Of a stretch of 64,000 nucleotides of DNA, positions 8,146 to 17,271 are shown piece after piece. The notes beneath the pieces are model-generated. The model worked only from the letters and a program-made list of their open reading frames with translations, ran no database searches and was not told the origin of the DNA. How positions within the stretch are numbered: the stretch's first letter is position 1; every line of letters begins with the position of its first letter. The stretch is taken from positions 86,871 through 150,870 of the forward strand of contig NZ_LGDV01000187.1 of assembly GCF_001280015.1 (NCBI RefSeq), in the 5' to 3' direction. The position numbers were made by a program, and so were the translations under genes. The DNA is from Streptomyces sp. MMG1121. GTDB lineage: Bacteria; Actinomycetota; Actinomycetes; Streptomycetales; Streptomycetaceae.

Positions 8146-9069
8146 TTGCTCAAGCCGCAGCACCTGCTCACGTTGCGGGCCGTCGTGCGCACCGGCTCGT
8201 TCGTCATCGCGGCCGGCGAGCTCGGCTACACCGCCTCCGCCATCTCGCAGCAGATCTCGGCGCTGGAGAGGCAGACCGGTTTGGTGCTGTTCGAGCGGGA
8301 GGCGCACGGCGTCCGGGCGACCGCCGCGGCCCGACAACTGGTCGACCTCAGCATCCCGGTGCTGGCCGCCCTCGACGACCTGGGTCACCAGGTGCAGCAG
8401 CTCGCCACTGGTGCCACCGGCCGGCTGAGGCTGGGCAGCTTCCCGACCGCCGTCGTCCGGCTCGTGCCGCCGGCCCTGTCGGCGCTGACCGCGACCCAGC
8501 CGCGGGCGCAGATCCAGCTGGAGGAGGGCGAGCCGGACGAACTGGTAGCCGCACTGAACGACGGGGATCTGGACGTGGCGCTGGTGTACGAGTACGGGCT
8601 CGTCCCCCGTCAGTGGCCGGACGGTCTGGTCCGCCATCAGCTCGTGCGGGAGGACCTCGTGCTGCTCAGGGCCCGCGACGGCGGCCCGTGTGCTCGCCTG
8701 GCCGGGCTGTCGCGAGCCCGCTGGATCACCAGCAGGGAGGGGACGGCCGGCGCCCTCTCCCTCACCAGGCTGTGCGCGGCTGCCGGGTTCGAGCCCGAGG
8801 TGGCCTTTCGCAGCAACAACTACGACGTCGTACGCGAGTTGGTGTCCGCTGGGCTCGGCGTGGCGATCGTGCCGGGGCTCGGCCATTCGCCCAGAGACTC
8901 GGTGCAGGCCACCCGGCTCACGCAACCCTCGGCCTTTCGCCGGGTGATGGCCCTGCACCGCCGGGGCAACGGCAACCCGTTGCTCGGCACGGCGCTTCGT
9001 ACGCTGCGTGGGGAGATGCCGGTGGCGGAGCCGTATGTGCATCCGGCGCGGGACACACACCCGGCTTGA
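8146..9069 (+). CDS. LysR-family transcriptional regulator
   Basis: 307 aa. N-terminal winged helix-turn-helix (residues 1-65, with GSFVIAAGELGYTASAISQQI as the HTH region), then an effector-binding domain ending near residue 295 with GLGVAIVPGLG. The TTG start at 8146 is chosen because GGAGGG lies 5 nt upstream and the HTH begins immediately after. Divergent from the ELFV dehydrogenase, its most likely target. It converges with the second LysR gene at 9217. Confidence 0.88.
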   Translation: MLKPQHLLTLRAVVRTGSFVIAAGELGYTASAISQQISALERQTGLVLFEREAHGVRATAAARQLVDLSIPVLAALDDLGHQVQQLATGATGRLRLGSFPTAVVRLVPPALSALTATQPRAQIQLEEGEPDELVAALNDGDLDVALVYEYGLVPRQWPDGLVRHQLVREDLVLLRARDGGPCARLAGLSRARWITSREGTAGALSLTRLCAAAGFEPEVAFRSNNYDVVRELVSAGLGVAIVPGLGHSPRDSVQATRLTQPSAFRRVMALHRRGNGNPLLGTALRTLRGEMPVAEPYVHPARDTHPA

Positions 9070-9216
9070 TCCCGTCACGGTTACCGTACCGGCGTACACT
9101 GCGCCCGCGACTCGGGCTCGTCGCGCACCGCCAGGTCGTCGTCCAAGGCGTGGGTGCTCGACGGACCCCGGGGCACCACCGGCGTTCCGGGACGGCAGAC
9201 GCCTCCAGCCTGCCGC

Positions 9217-10137
9217 TCACGCCTGGGCCGGGCTCGGCCGGCGCCGAACCGCGGAGGCCCGCAGAACGTCGACCATGGCGGCGATCGTCGGCCGGTGCTC
9301 GGCGAAGGAACGGCACACCACCACGATGTGGCGCTCCATCGACTCGTCCAGCTCCAGGACATCGAGGCTGGACGGGCGCAGCCGGAGCATCAGATCCGTC
9401 ACCACGCTGACCCCGACTCCGGCCTCGACCAGGGCCAGGGTGGCGGCCGTGTCCGTCACCTCGTGCAGCACCTGCGGTTCGAAACCCACTCTGCGGCAGG
9501 CGGTGAGCACGGCGCGGCCGTAGTAGCTGCCGACGCACGGCATGATCCAGCCCAGTTCCCTGGTGTGGGCGAGCGAGACCGACTGGCGGCCCGGCATGGT
9601 GCCGGTGGGAACCGCGAGCGCGAAGCGCTCCCTGGACAGCTCCGTCACCCTCAGGGACGGGTCCCGTGGGATGGGCACGTCCGGGTAGTCCAGGCCCAGT
9701 GCCAGGTCCACGCTTCCCCCGGCGACCGCGTCGTACACCTCGTCCACATCCATGTCCCGGCTGCGTACGGTCACGCCCGGATGTCGCTCGCCTATCCGGC
9801 GCAGCGCGGGTGGGAGGATCTCGGCCGCGGCCGTGGCGAACAGCCCGACCCGCAGTGTCCCGCTGATCTCGTTGCGCGTGCGCTCCAGCGCCTCCACGGC
9901 CTCGGCCTCCGTGGTGAGGATGCGCTCGGCGTGCAGGGCCAGTGTCGCCCCGGCGTCGGTGAGCTCCACCCGGCGTCCCACCCGTCGCAGCAGTTGCATT
10001 CCGGTGGCCTTCTCCAGTGCGGCGATCTGCTGCGAGACCCCGCCGGGCGTGTATCCCAGGGCTTCCGCGACACCGGTGATGGTGCCACGCCGGGTCAGTT
10101 CCACCAGCGAACGCAGCTGCGCACTCGTCCAGTCCAT
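9217..10137 (-). CDS. LysR-family regulator, divergent from lysine-degradation operon
   Basis: 306 aa. HTH in the first 60 residues (GVAEALGYTPGGVSQQIAAL), then a periplasmic-binding-like effector domain (LRVGLFATAAAEILP ... GVGVSVVTDL). ATG at 10137. It lies back to back with the oxidase gene at 10310, the usual arrangement for a LysR activator and its target, so it probably controls the 10310-14460 operon in response to lysine or a breakdown product. The effector is inferred from context only. Confidence 0.88.
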   Translation of the reverse strand: MDWTSAQLRSLVELTRRGTITGVAEALGYTPGGVSQQIAALEKATGMQLLRRVGRRVELTDAGATLALHAERILTTEAEAVEALERTRNEISGTLRVGLFATAAAEILPPALRRIGERHPGVTVRSRDMDVDEVYDAVAGGSVDLALGLDYPDVPIPRDPSLRVTELSRERFALAVPTGTMPGRQSVSLAHTRELGWIMPCVGSYYGRAVLTACRRVGFEPQVLHEVTDTAATLALVEAGVGVSVVTDLMLRLRPSSLDVLELDESMERHIVVVCRSFAEHRPTIAAMVDVLRASAVRRRPSPAQA

Positions 10138-10309
10138 TTAGAGATACTAAAAGATCAGAAGCATTAACCGATGGTAGACGTCAACGTTTTGATTGCTGCA
10201 CGATGACGCACAGATAGCTGATCGGCATCCTCCGTACTGACAGCCCGTCCTCTGTGCGACCGGACCCGTCCGGTCGCGACGGGGATGGCTTCTGGAAGGG
10301 AGTGGTCTG
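10138..10309. promoter_or_regulatory. Divergent promoter region for LysR and lysine-degradation operon
   Basis: 172 bp, clearly AT-richer than its surroundings between 10138 and 10225. Contains the short dyad TCAA-CGTT-TTGA at 10181-10192, a candidate part of the LysR binding site. No -10/-35 pair is assigned with confidence. Confidence 0.5.
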
Positions 10310-11482
10310 TTGTCCTCCTCCGCCTTCCGCACCGTTCCGGCCTGCGCCGATGTGGTGATCATCGGCGGAGGCGTGATGGGTGCGAGCACCGCGTTCCATC
10401 TCGCCGAGTCCGGGGTGCGGAACATCGTCGTCATCGACCGCGGCGACCTCGGCCGCGGCAGCTCGGGCAAGCCGATCGGCGGCGTACGCGCCCAGTTCTC
10501 CGATCCGCTCAACATCGAGCTGGGCAGCCGAAGTCTGCGTGCCTACGAGGACTTCCCCCGGCGCCCCGGAGCCGACATCAAGCTCGACACCGTCGGCTAT
10601 CTGTTCCTTCTCGACAGCGCACGGCAGACGAAGGACTTCGAGGTCAGCGTCAAACTGCAGAACGACCTCGGTGTGCCGAGCCGCATGATCACCCCAGCTG
10701 AAGCCCGGCGCCTGTGCCCCTACATCAGCACCGACGGTCTCCTGGCCGCCGCCTACTCACCCACCGACGGGCATGCCCGCCCCGCACTCGTCGTCCAGGG
10801 CTACGCGCTGGCCGCAGCCCGGGCGGGTGTCACCATCGCGGCACACACCGAGGTGTGCGGCATCGACGTGGCCGGGGACCGCGTCACCGGCGTGCACACC
10901 AGCCATGGCCGCATCGGCTGCTCCACCGTCATCTGTACGGCAGGAGCCTGGTCGGCGAGCATCGGCGACATGGTCGGCGTCAACCTCCCCGTCCGTCCGG
11001 TCAGACGCCAACTGGCGTTCACCGAGCCGCTCGTGCCGTCCGCCCCGCGCATCCCCTTCACGATCGACTTCTCCTCGACCGCCTACTTCCACAACAGCGA
11101 CGACGGGCTGCTCTTCGGGCTGGCGGACCCCGACCAGGAGGAGGGCTTCGACACCACCTGGACTCCGGAGTGGCTGGAGATGTTCCGCGACATCGCCCGC
11201 CATCGCGCGCCGGCCCTGGCCGACATGAGGACGACCAGGGGCTGGGCGGGGCTGTACGAGGTCACACCGGACCACAACGCGCTCATCGGGCGGTCCCCGG
11301 ATCTGGCCAACTTCCTTTACGCCGCCGGGTTTTCTGGTCATGGCTTCCTCCAGGCACCGGCGGTCGGCGAAGTCGTGCGCGACCTGTACCTGGAGCGCGA
11401 GCCGTTCACCGACATCTCCCCGCTCAGCGCCGACCGGTTCCGCCACGGTGCCGGGATCCGGCCCGAGGCGCACGTGGTCTGA
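10310..11482 (+). CDS. FAD-dependent oxidoreductase (DAO family), probable pipecolate/amine oxidase
   Basis: 390 aa from TTG at 10310, preceded by GGAAGGGAG. Rossmann FAD motif VVIIGGGVMGASTAFHL at about residues 15-31; a second conserved segment GRGSSGKPIGGVRAQFS; C-terminal flavin loop AAGFSGHGFLQAPAVGE. The family oxidises secondary or primary amines of amino acids (sarcosine, pipecolate, glycine) with O2 or a carrier. Co-transcribed with an HglS-type and an ALDH7-type gene, so L-pipecolate oxidase giving piperideine-6-carboxylate, as AmaA does in Pseudomonas, is the best guess. Gap to the next gene is 24 bp. Confidence 0.83.
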   Translation: MSSSAFRTVPACADVVIIGGGVMGASTAFHLAESGVRNIVVIDRGDLGRGSSGKPIGGVRAQFSDPLNIELGSRSLRAYEDFPRRPGADIKLDTVGYLFLLDSARQTKDFEVSVKLQNDLGVPSRMITPAEARRLCPYISTDGLLAAAYSPTDGHARPALVVQGYALAAARAGVTIAAHTEVCGIDVAGDRVTGVHTSHGRIGCSTVICTAGAWSASIGDMVGVNLPVRPVRRQLAFTEPLVPSAPRIPFTIDFSSTAYFHNSDDGLLFGLADPDQEEGFDTTWTPEWLEMFRDIARHRAPALADMRTTRGWAGLYEVTPDHNALIGRSPDLANFLYAAGFSGHGFLQAPAVGEVVRDLYLEREPFTDISPLSADRFRHGAGIRPEAHVV

Positions 11483-11506
11483 CCCTCGATCGAAAGGCCC
11501 GCAAAC

Positions 11507-12904
11507 ATGTCGACGATCAGTCAGTGGCAGCTGCGCGCGGCGTTCGCGGCACGGTTGTCAAAGATGTACGGGCACGAGGTCCCCGCCTACACCACGCTCG
11601 TGGATGTCGCGCGCGAGGTCAACGACGACGTCCTGCGCACGCGGGGAGCCGACGCCGAACGCCTCGGCTCCATCAGCCGGGTGACCGCCGAGCGGCACGG
11701 CGCGATCCGCGTCGGCACACCCCGCGAACTGGCCCAGGTGGCCCGCGTCTTCGGCGCCCTCGGCATGCACCCGGTCGGCTTCTACGACCTGCGTGAGGCA
11801 GCCGCCAGCGCCGTACCCGTCGTGTCCACCGCCTTCCGGCCGGTCGACGGTGAAGAACTGGCCCGCAACCCCTTCCGGGTGTTCACCTCCCTGCTCACCC
11901 CGGCCGACCCCCGCTTCTTCGACGCCGGCCTGCGCATGCGCCTGGAAGCCTTCCTCGCGACCCGCGAGCTGTTCCCGCCCGAGCTGCTCGCGCTGGCCGA
12001 CCGCGCGGCGGTCGAGCGCGAGCTGCCACGGGAGGAAGCCGAGAGTTTCCTCCAACTCGCCGTCGCCGCCTTCGAGTTGTCCGGCGAGCCGGTCGACAGG
12101 TCGTGGTACGAGACCCTGGAGCGGATCTCCGCCGTGGCCGCGGACATCGGCGGCGTACGCAGTACCCACGTCAACCACCTCACCCCGCGCGTCCTCGACA
12201 TCGACGAGCTGTACCGGCGGATGACGGACCGCGGCATCGAGATGATCGACACCATCCAGGGCCCGCCGGCCTGGAAGGGCCCCGACGTCCTGCTGCGCCA
12301 GACGTCGTTCCGGGCGCTGGCCGAACCTCGTGCGATGCGCCTCGCGGACGGCAGCGTCGAGAGCGGCGCCCTGCGCGTGCGCTTCGGCGAGGTCGAGGCG
12401 CGCGGCATCGCCCTCACCCACGAGGGCCGCGCCCTGTACGACGAACTCCTCGGCGCCGTCGACGAGCAGGCGTCCCGGAATCCCACCGGGGCCCGCGCCG
12501 ACATCGCCCGCACCCTGTGGGAGCGGCACATGCCGGGCAGCGAAGCCGGACTCGCCGCCGGCGGACTGGCCTACTTCACCTACCGGCCCGCCGACGAACG
12601 GCCCCGCGACGGCACCGAACCGCCCACCACCATCGGCGCGTTGGTGCGGCAGGGCTGGGTGCGCGCCGAGCCGATCGTCTACGAGGACTTCCTGCCCCGC
12701 TCCGCCGCCGGCATCTTCCAGTCCAACCTCAGCGGCGAGGGCACCCGCGACAACGACAAGGAAGGCACCGCCTACGACGCCGCCTGGCTCTCCGGTGCCA
12801 TCGGCCGCGACGTTCTGGATCCCTACGCACTCTACGAGCAGCAGCAGGACCGCTCCCTGGCGCAGGTCGCCCGCGACCTCGGCCTCACCGGCACACTCCG
12901 CTGA
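11507..12904 (+). CDS. DUF1338/HglS-type 2-oxoadipate dioxygenase/decarboxylase
   Basis: 465 aa, usual family length. The protein has the VOC-like DUF1338 architecture; likely Fe(II) ligands are His64 (ERHGAIR), His224 in HVNHLTPR, and a glutamate in FGEVEARGIALT. HglS of Pseudomonas putida converts 2-oxoadipate, O2-dependently, to D-2-hydroxyglutarate and CO2 in lysine degradation. Its position between a DAO oxidase and an aminoadipate-semialdehyde dehydrogenase supports that role here. The step from aminoadipate to oxoadipate needs an aminotransferase not found in this operon. ATG at 11507. Confidence 0.87.
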   Translation: MSTISQWQLRAAFAARLSKMYGHEVPAYTTLVDVAREVNDDVLRTRGADAERLGSISRVTAERHGAIRVGTPRELAQVARVFGALGMHPVGFYDLREAAASAVPVVSTAFRPVDGEELARNPFRVFTSLLTPADPRFFDAGLRMRLEAFLATRELFPPELLALADRAAVERELPREEAESFLQLAVAAFELSGEPVDRSWYETLERISAVAADIGGVRSTHVNHLTPRVLDIDELYRRMTDRGIEMIDTIQGPPAWKGPDVLLRQTSFRALAEPRAMRLADGSVESGALRVRFGEVEARGIALTHEGRALYDELLGAVDEQASRNPTGARADIARTLWERHMPGSEAGLAAGGLAYFTYRPADERPRDGTEPPTTIGALVRQGWVRAEPIVYEDFLPRSAAGIFQSNLSGEGTRDNDKEGTAYDAAWLSGAIGRDVLDPYALYEQQQDRSLAQVARDLGLTGTLR

Positions 12905-12930
12905 CCCCTCGTATCCTCAAAGGAGAGACC

Positions 12931-14460
12931 ATGCCCAGCACCACGCTGCCCACCACCGTCGAGCTGCGCGCCCGCGCCCGGGCCTGCCTCGAGGGCATCG
13001 GCGTCACCGTCATGGAAGGCGGCGACCTCCATGCCCGCACCCCCATCACCGGCGAGCACCTCTTCGGCCTGCCGGCCGCCACCGAGGCCGACGTCGAAGC
13101 GGCCGTCGAGGCCACCCGTACGGCCTTCCTGACCTGGCGCACCACGCCCGCGCCGCGCCGCGGTGAACTCGTCCGCCAGCTGGGCGAGCTGCTGCGTGCG
13201 CACAAGAGCGAGCTGGCGGACCTCGTCACCGTCGAGGCCGGCAAGATCGGGTCCGAGGCGCTCGGCGAGATCCAGGAGATGATCGACATCTGCGATTTCG
13301 CCCTGGGCCTGTCCCGCCAGCTCTACGGCCGCACGATCGCCTCCGAACGCCCCGGCCACCGCCTGGCCGAGACCTGGCACCCCCTGGGCGTGGTCGGTGT
13401 CATCTCCGCCTTCAACTTCCCCGCCGCGGTGTGGTCCTGGAACACCGCCATCGCACTCGTCTGTGGCGACACCGTGATCTGGAAGCCCTCGGAACTCACG
13501 CCGTTGATCTCCCTGGCCTGCGACCACTTGCTCGCCCGCGCCGCCGAGGAGGTCGGCGCACCCCGCGACGTCCACCGCCTGCTGCTCGGTGACCGCGCCG
13601 TCGGCGAGAAACTCGTCGACGACCCCCACGTCGCCCTCGTCAGCGCCACCGGCTCCACCCGCATGGGCCGCGAGGTCGGACCCCGGGTCGCCGCCCGCTT
13701 CGGCCGCAGCCTGCTGGAACTCGGCGGCAACAACGCCGCCATCGTCACCCCGTCCGCCGATCTGGACCTCGCGATCCAGGGCGTCGTCTTCGCGGCCGCG
13801 GGCACGGCGGGTCAGCGCTGCACGACACTGCGCCGCCTCATCGTCCACCGCGACATCGCCGACGCACTCCTCGAACGCCTCACCGCCGCCTACACCAAGC
13901 TCCCCATCGGCAATCCCTTCGACGACACCACGCTGGTCGGCCCGCTCATCTCCGCCCCGGCGCTCGACGCCATGCACCACGCCCTGTCCCGCGTCCAGGC
14001 CCAGGGCGGCAAGATCCTGGCCGGTGGAAACCGGCGCCTGGCGGAAGCGGCACCCGCGGCGGCCTACACCGAGCCCGCCCTCGTCCGCGTCGGCGAACAG
14101 ACCGACGTCGTACGGGAGGAGACCTTCGCCCCGATCCTCTACGTCCTCACCTACGACACCCTCGACGAGGCCATCGCCCTGCACAACGACGTCCCCCAGG
14201 GCCTTTCGTCCAGCATCTTCACCCGCGACCAGCAGGAGGCCGAGATCTTCCTGTCCGCCGCCGGATCCGACTGCGGCATCGCCAACGTCAACATCGGCAC
14301 CTCGGGAGCGGAGATCGGCGGCGCCTTCGGTGGCGAGAAGGACACGGGAGGAGGCCGCGAGTCCGGCTCCGACGCGTGGAAGTCCTATATGCGGTCGGCC
14401 ACGAACACGATCAACTACGCTAGTGAACTCGCCCTCGCCCAGGGCGTCAGCTTCCTCTGA
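12931..14460 (+). CDS. L-aminoadipate-semialdehyde dehydrogenase (ALDH7/antiquitin type)
   Basis: 509 aa. ALDH fold with LELGGNNAAIV carrying the general-base glutamate, and catalytic Cys297 in AGQRCTT. The NFPAAVWSWN segment and the C-terminal GGAFGGEKDTGGGRESGSD motif are typical of the ALDH7 (AmaB/antiquitin) branch, which oxidises 2-aminoadipate 6-semialdehyde/piperideine-6-carboxylate to 2-aminoadipate with NAD+. AAAGGAGAG lies just before the ATG at 12931; 26 bp after the HglS gene. Aminoadipate semialdehyde is also the expected by-product of hydrazine release in the neighbouring biosynthetic cluster, so the enzyme could serve both pathways (inference). Confidence 0.88.
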   Translation: MPSTTLPTTVELRARARACLEGIGVTVMEGGDLHARTPITGEHLFGLPAATEADVEAAVEATRTAFLTWRTTPAPRRGELVRQLGELLRAHKSELADLVTVEAGKIGSEALGEIQEMIDICDFALGLSRQLYGRTIASERPGHRLAETWHPLGVVGVISAFNFPAAVWSWNTAIALVCGDTVIWKPSELTPLISLACDHLLARAAEEVGAPRDVHRLLLGDRAVGEKLVDDPHVALVSATGSTRMGREVGPRVAARFGRSLLELGGNNAAIVTPSADLDLAIQGVVFAAAGTAGQRCTTLRRLIVHRDIADALLERLTAAYTKLPIGNPFDDTTLVGPLISAPALDAMHHALSRVQAQGGKILAGGNRRLAEAAPAAAYTEPALVRVGEQTDVVREETFAPILYVLTYDTLDEAIALHNDVPQGLSSSIFTRDQQEAEIFLSAAGSDCGIANVNIGTSGAEIGGAFGGEKDTGGGRESGSDAWKSYMRSATNTINYASELALAQGVSFL

Positions 14461-14495
14461 CCAGACCCCTCACTGGCCCCGTCCGCTCGGGCAAT

Positions 14496-15107
14496 TCACT
14501 CCACCGGCACCGATTCCGGCAGGCCCAGTGCGGCGGACACATGGCGCCAGATGGAGGCGAGCGCGCTGTCCAGGGTGACGGTCGGGTCGCGGAGCATGAG
14601 GCGGATGCCGTAGCCGTCGCTCAGGGACAGGACGAGCGTGCAGAGGTCGTCCACGTCGGTCGGCGTGAACTCGCCGGACGCGATGCCGCGCCGTACCGCC
14701 TCGGCCACCCAGGTGTGCAGCTGCGCGTACAGGTCCACGGCAAAGGTCCGGGTGGCCTCGTCGCGCAGCGCCCGGACCCACAGTTCCTGCCAGAGCCGCC
14801 AGTCCTGGTGCAGTTCGGGATCGGTCGGCAGCAGGTTGCGCACGATGCGGGCCAGGATGACGGCGGCCGGTGCCGTCCCCGCGTCGCGTTCCACGTCCGT
14901 GGCGGTGTTGGCGAAGGAGTGCGTCATCGCCTCGGTGAACAGCTTCTCGCGCGTGTCGAAGTGGTAGTGCAGAAGCGCCGTCGACACGCCCGCCCGCTCG
15001 GCGACCATGCGCATCCGGATCTTCTCGAAGCCGATCTCGGCGATGGCCTCGCACGCGGCGGTCAGGATGCGCTCGCGCGTGTCTGCCGTGCGCATCTTGG
15101 TGGACAC
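14496..15107 (-). CDS. TetR-family transcriptional regulator
   Basis: 203 aa from the GTG at 15107, which has GGAG 7 nt upstream; the open frame reaches 15158 but that would enter the preceding gene. HTH at residues about 8-55 (RERILTAACEAIAEIGF ... GVSTALLHYHFDTREKLF), then an all-helical ligand domain. Last gene of the minus-strand catabolic operon that begins at 22562. Such regulators often bind acyl-CoA or the pathway substrate and repress their own operon; the paired palindromes at 22875-22950 are candidate sites. Confidence 0.87.
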   Translation of the reverse strand: MSTKMRTADTRERILTAACEAIAEIGFEKIRMRMVAERAGVSTALLHYHFDTREKLFTEAMTHSFANTATDVERDAGTAPAAVILARIVRNLLPTDPELHQDWRLWQELWVRALRDEATRTFAVDLYAQLHTWVAEAVRRGIASGEFTPTDVDDLCTLVLSLSDGYGIRLMLRDPTVTLDSALASIWRHVSAALGLPESVPVE

Positions 15108-15154
15108 CCCGCGGCTCCTCTCGTTCGGTGGTCGTACGCCATGACCATTTTCCC

Positions 15155-16039
15155 TCACCTTTCCCTCGCCGGGGGCTGTCCGTCGTACATGTGGAAGCCG
15201 CGTCCGGATTTGCGCCCCAGCAGTCCGGCCTCCACCATCCGGGACAGCAGCGGGGGCGGTGAGTACTGCGGCTCGCGGAACTCCGCGTACAGCGACTCGG
15301 CGATGGCCCGTGTGGTGTCCAGGCCGATCAGGTCCGCCAGGGCCAGCGGTCCGAGCGGGTGGGCGCAGCCGAGGACCATGCCGCGGTCGACGTCCTCGAC
15401 ACTCGCGCTGCCCGACTCCACCATCCGGACGGCGGCCAGCAGATACGGCACGAGCAGCGCGTTGACGATGAATCCCGCCTTGTCCCGGGTGCGGACGACC
15501 TCCTTTCCGAGAGCGCCGGTCACGAAGGTCTCGGCGCGGGTCACGGTGTCGGCCGAGGTGAGCAGGGAGGGGACGAGTTCGACCAGCCGCAGTACCGGTA
15601 CGGGGTTGAAGAAGTGCACGCCGACGACGTGCTCGGGGCGGGTCGTCGCGGAGGCCAGCCGGATGACCGGGATGGAGGAGGTGTTGGTCGCGAGGAGGGC
15701 GTTGTCGCCGGTGACCACGGAGTCCAGGCGGGTGAAGACGTCGACCTTGAGGCGCTCGTCCTCGGCCACGGCCTCGATCACGAGGTCGCGGTCGTGGAGT
15801 GCCTCGATATCGTCGGCCACGGTGACCAGTGCGGCGGCGGCCTCACGCCCCTCTTCGGTGAGCCTGCCGTGCGCGGTGGCCCGGTCGAGTGAGCCCACGA
15901 TGCGCAGGCGGCCCGTGCGGGCCGCCTCCGCGTCGCGTTCCACCACCGTCACCGGCAGGCCAGCCCGCGCACAGACCTCGGCGATGCCCGCACCCATCAG
16001 TCCGCAGCCGACGACTCCGACGCGTTCGATGTCGGTCAT
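15155..16039 (-). CDS. 3-hydroxyacyl-CoA (3-hydroxybutyryl-CoA) dehydrogenase
   Basis: 294 aa. NAD-binding domain with VGVVGCGLMGAGIAEV at residues 7-22; catalytic His in GVHFFNPVPV; the NTSS segment (NTSSIPV); C-terminal dimerisation domain with HPLGPLALADLIGLD. Oxidises L-3-hydroxyacyl-CoA to 3-ketoacyl-CoA with NAD+. Length matches stand-alone single-function enzymes. Lies 45 bp after the first acyl-CoA dehydrogenase gene, so it follows dehydrogenation in the same pathway; no enoyl-CoA hydratase or thiolase is present nearby. Confidence 0.9.
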   Translation of the reverse strand: MTDIERVGVVGCGLMGAGIAEVCARAGLPVTVVERDAEAARTGRLRIVGSLDRATAHGRLTEEGREAAAALVTVADDIEALHDRDLVIEAVAEDERLKVDVFTRLDSVVTGDNALLATNTSSIPVIRLASATTRPEHVVGVHFFNPVPVLRLVELVPSLLTSADTVTRAETFVTGALGKEVVRTRDKAGFIVNALLVPYLLAAVRMVESGSASVEDVDRGMVLGCAHPLGPLALADLIGLDTTRAIAESLYAEFREPQYSPPPLLSRMVEAGLLGRKSGRGFHMYDGQPPARER

Positions 16040-16084
16040 CCGAGCTTCCCTTCGATCTGTACCGGTCGTTGTGTCGGCGTCGGG

Positions 16085-17234
16085 TCAGGCGGTGGCGGTG
16101 GGCAGGTCCAGGACCCCCGCGCCGCGCTTGATCAGCTCGTTGGCGATGATCAGCCGCTGGATCTCGGAGGTGCCCTCCCAGATGCGGTCCACGCGCAGCT
16201 CCCGGTACAGGCGCTCGACCGCGTACGTACGGTCGTAGCCCCGCCCGCCGTGGATCTGCAGGCACCGGTCGATCACCCGGCCGGAGGCCTCGCTCGCCGC
16301 GAGCTTGGCGATGGCGGCCTTGGCGTGCAGCGTCTTGCGGTCCTCGGCCGGGGCCTGGTCGGCCTCCCAGGCGACCTGGTGGGTGTAGGCGCGGTTGACC
16401 GCGATGTCCACGGCGCAGTCCGCGAGCATCCCCTGGATCAGCTGGTACGACGCGATCGGGGTCACGGGCCAGTTCCAGTGCGCGTTCGGCGGCGCCGGTG
16501 GTGCGTGCCGCGATCATCAGGCGCTCCTCGGTGAACCAGGAGCGGGTGATGTCGTAGCCCTCGCCCACGCCGCCGAGCACGGCGTCCTCGCCCACCTGGA
16601 CGTCGGTGAAGGTGAACTCGGGGTGCTCATAGACGAAGGTGTGCATGAAGCGCGGCACGCGTGTCATCTCGATGCCCGGGGTGTCCTTGTCGACGAGGAA
16701 CAGCGTCGGCGCGCGGTCCGGTCCCGCCGCGGCCAGGACGATCATGAAGTCGGCGTGGTCACCGACCGTCACGAACCACTTCTCGCCGTTGAGCACCCAG
16801 CCCCGGTCGTTCCTGGTGGCGGTGGTGGCGAGGTTCTGCGGGTCGGAGCCCGCGCCCGGCTCGGTGACGGCGTAGCAGTCGCGCCGTTCGCCCCTGATCA
16901 CCGGGGCGAGGAAGCGCTCGCGCTGTTCAGGGGTGCACAAGCGCAGTGCGTTGGCGGGCCGCCACACCATGTCCCACAGGGCACCGGTGAGCCGTCCGAG
17001 TTCCTCCTGCACGGTGACCTGCTCGGCGATGGTGAGTCCGGCGCCGCCCCATTCGGCCGGCATGTTGACGGCCTGGAGTCCGGCGTCGAGGACGGCGTCG
17101 CGGATCTTGGCGTGAGCGTCGGCGGCCAGGCCGTTGTTCTCCTCGCACTCGATCTCGTAGGCGGCGATGACGTCGGTGAGGGCGCGGGCGTCGGCCTTGA
17201 GCTGTGCCTGGCGCGGGGTGAGACGGAAGTCCAT
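16085..17234 (-). pseudogene. Acyl-CoA dehydrogenase, frame disrupted (copy 1)
   Basis: Reads as an acyl-CoA dehydrogenase in two frames. Frame A from ATG 17234 covers the N-terminal and beta domains (NMPAEWGGAGL; TEPGAGSDP; GEKWFVTVGDH) to about ERALELARD; the C-terminal helical domain (PIASYQLIQGML; GGRGYDRTYAVER; EGTSEIQRLIIANELIKRG) continues one base out of phase from about 16461. Roughly ten residues that normally join the two halves are missing, so this is a short deletion (length 2 mod 3) rather than a single-base slip. Either a true null gene or a sequence/assembly error: copy 2 breaks at the same codon. If intact it would be an FAD enzyme making enoyl-CoA, passing electrons to a flavoprotein. 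Its neighbours look functional, which favours an artefact. Confidence 0.8.
16362..16461. repeat. 100-bp perfect repeat shared by the two acyl-CoA dehydrogenase genes (copy 1)
   Basis: Bases 16362-16461 are identical to 17540-17639, although the two genes diverge noticeably on either side. The right end is exactly the frameshift junction in both genes (GATCGGGG). Confidence 0.85.
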
Positions 17235-17271
17235 GGAGGTGGGTCCTCGCTTTGCTGGGAAGGGGGCGGAT

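Noticed and set aside
9070..9216. Short dyad ACGGTTACCGT as a terminator between convergent LysR genes
   Set aside because: Stem of only five pairs; too weak to support.
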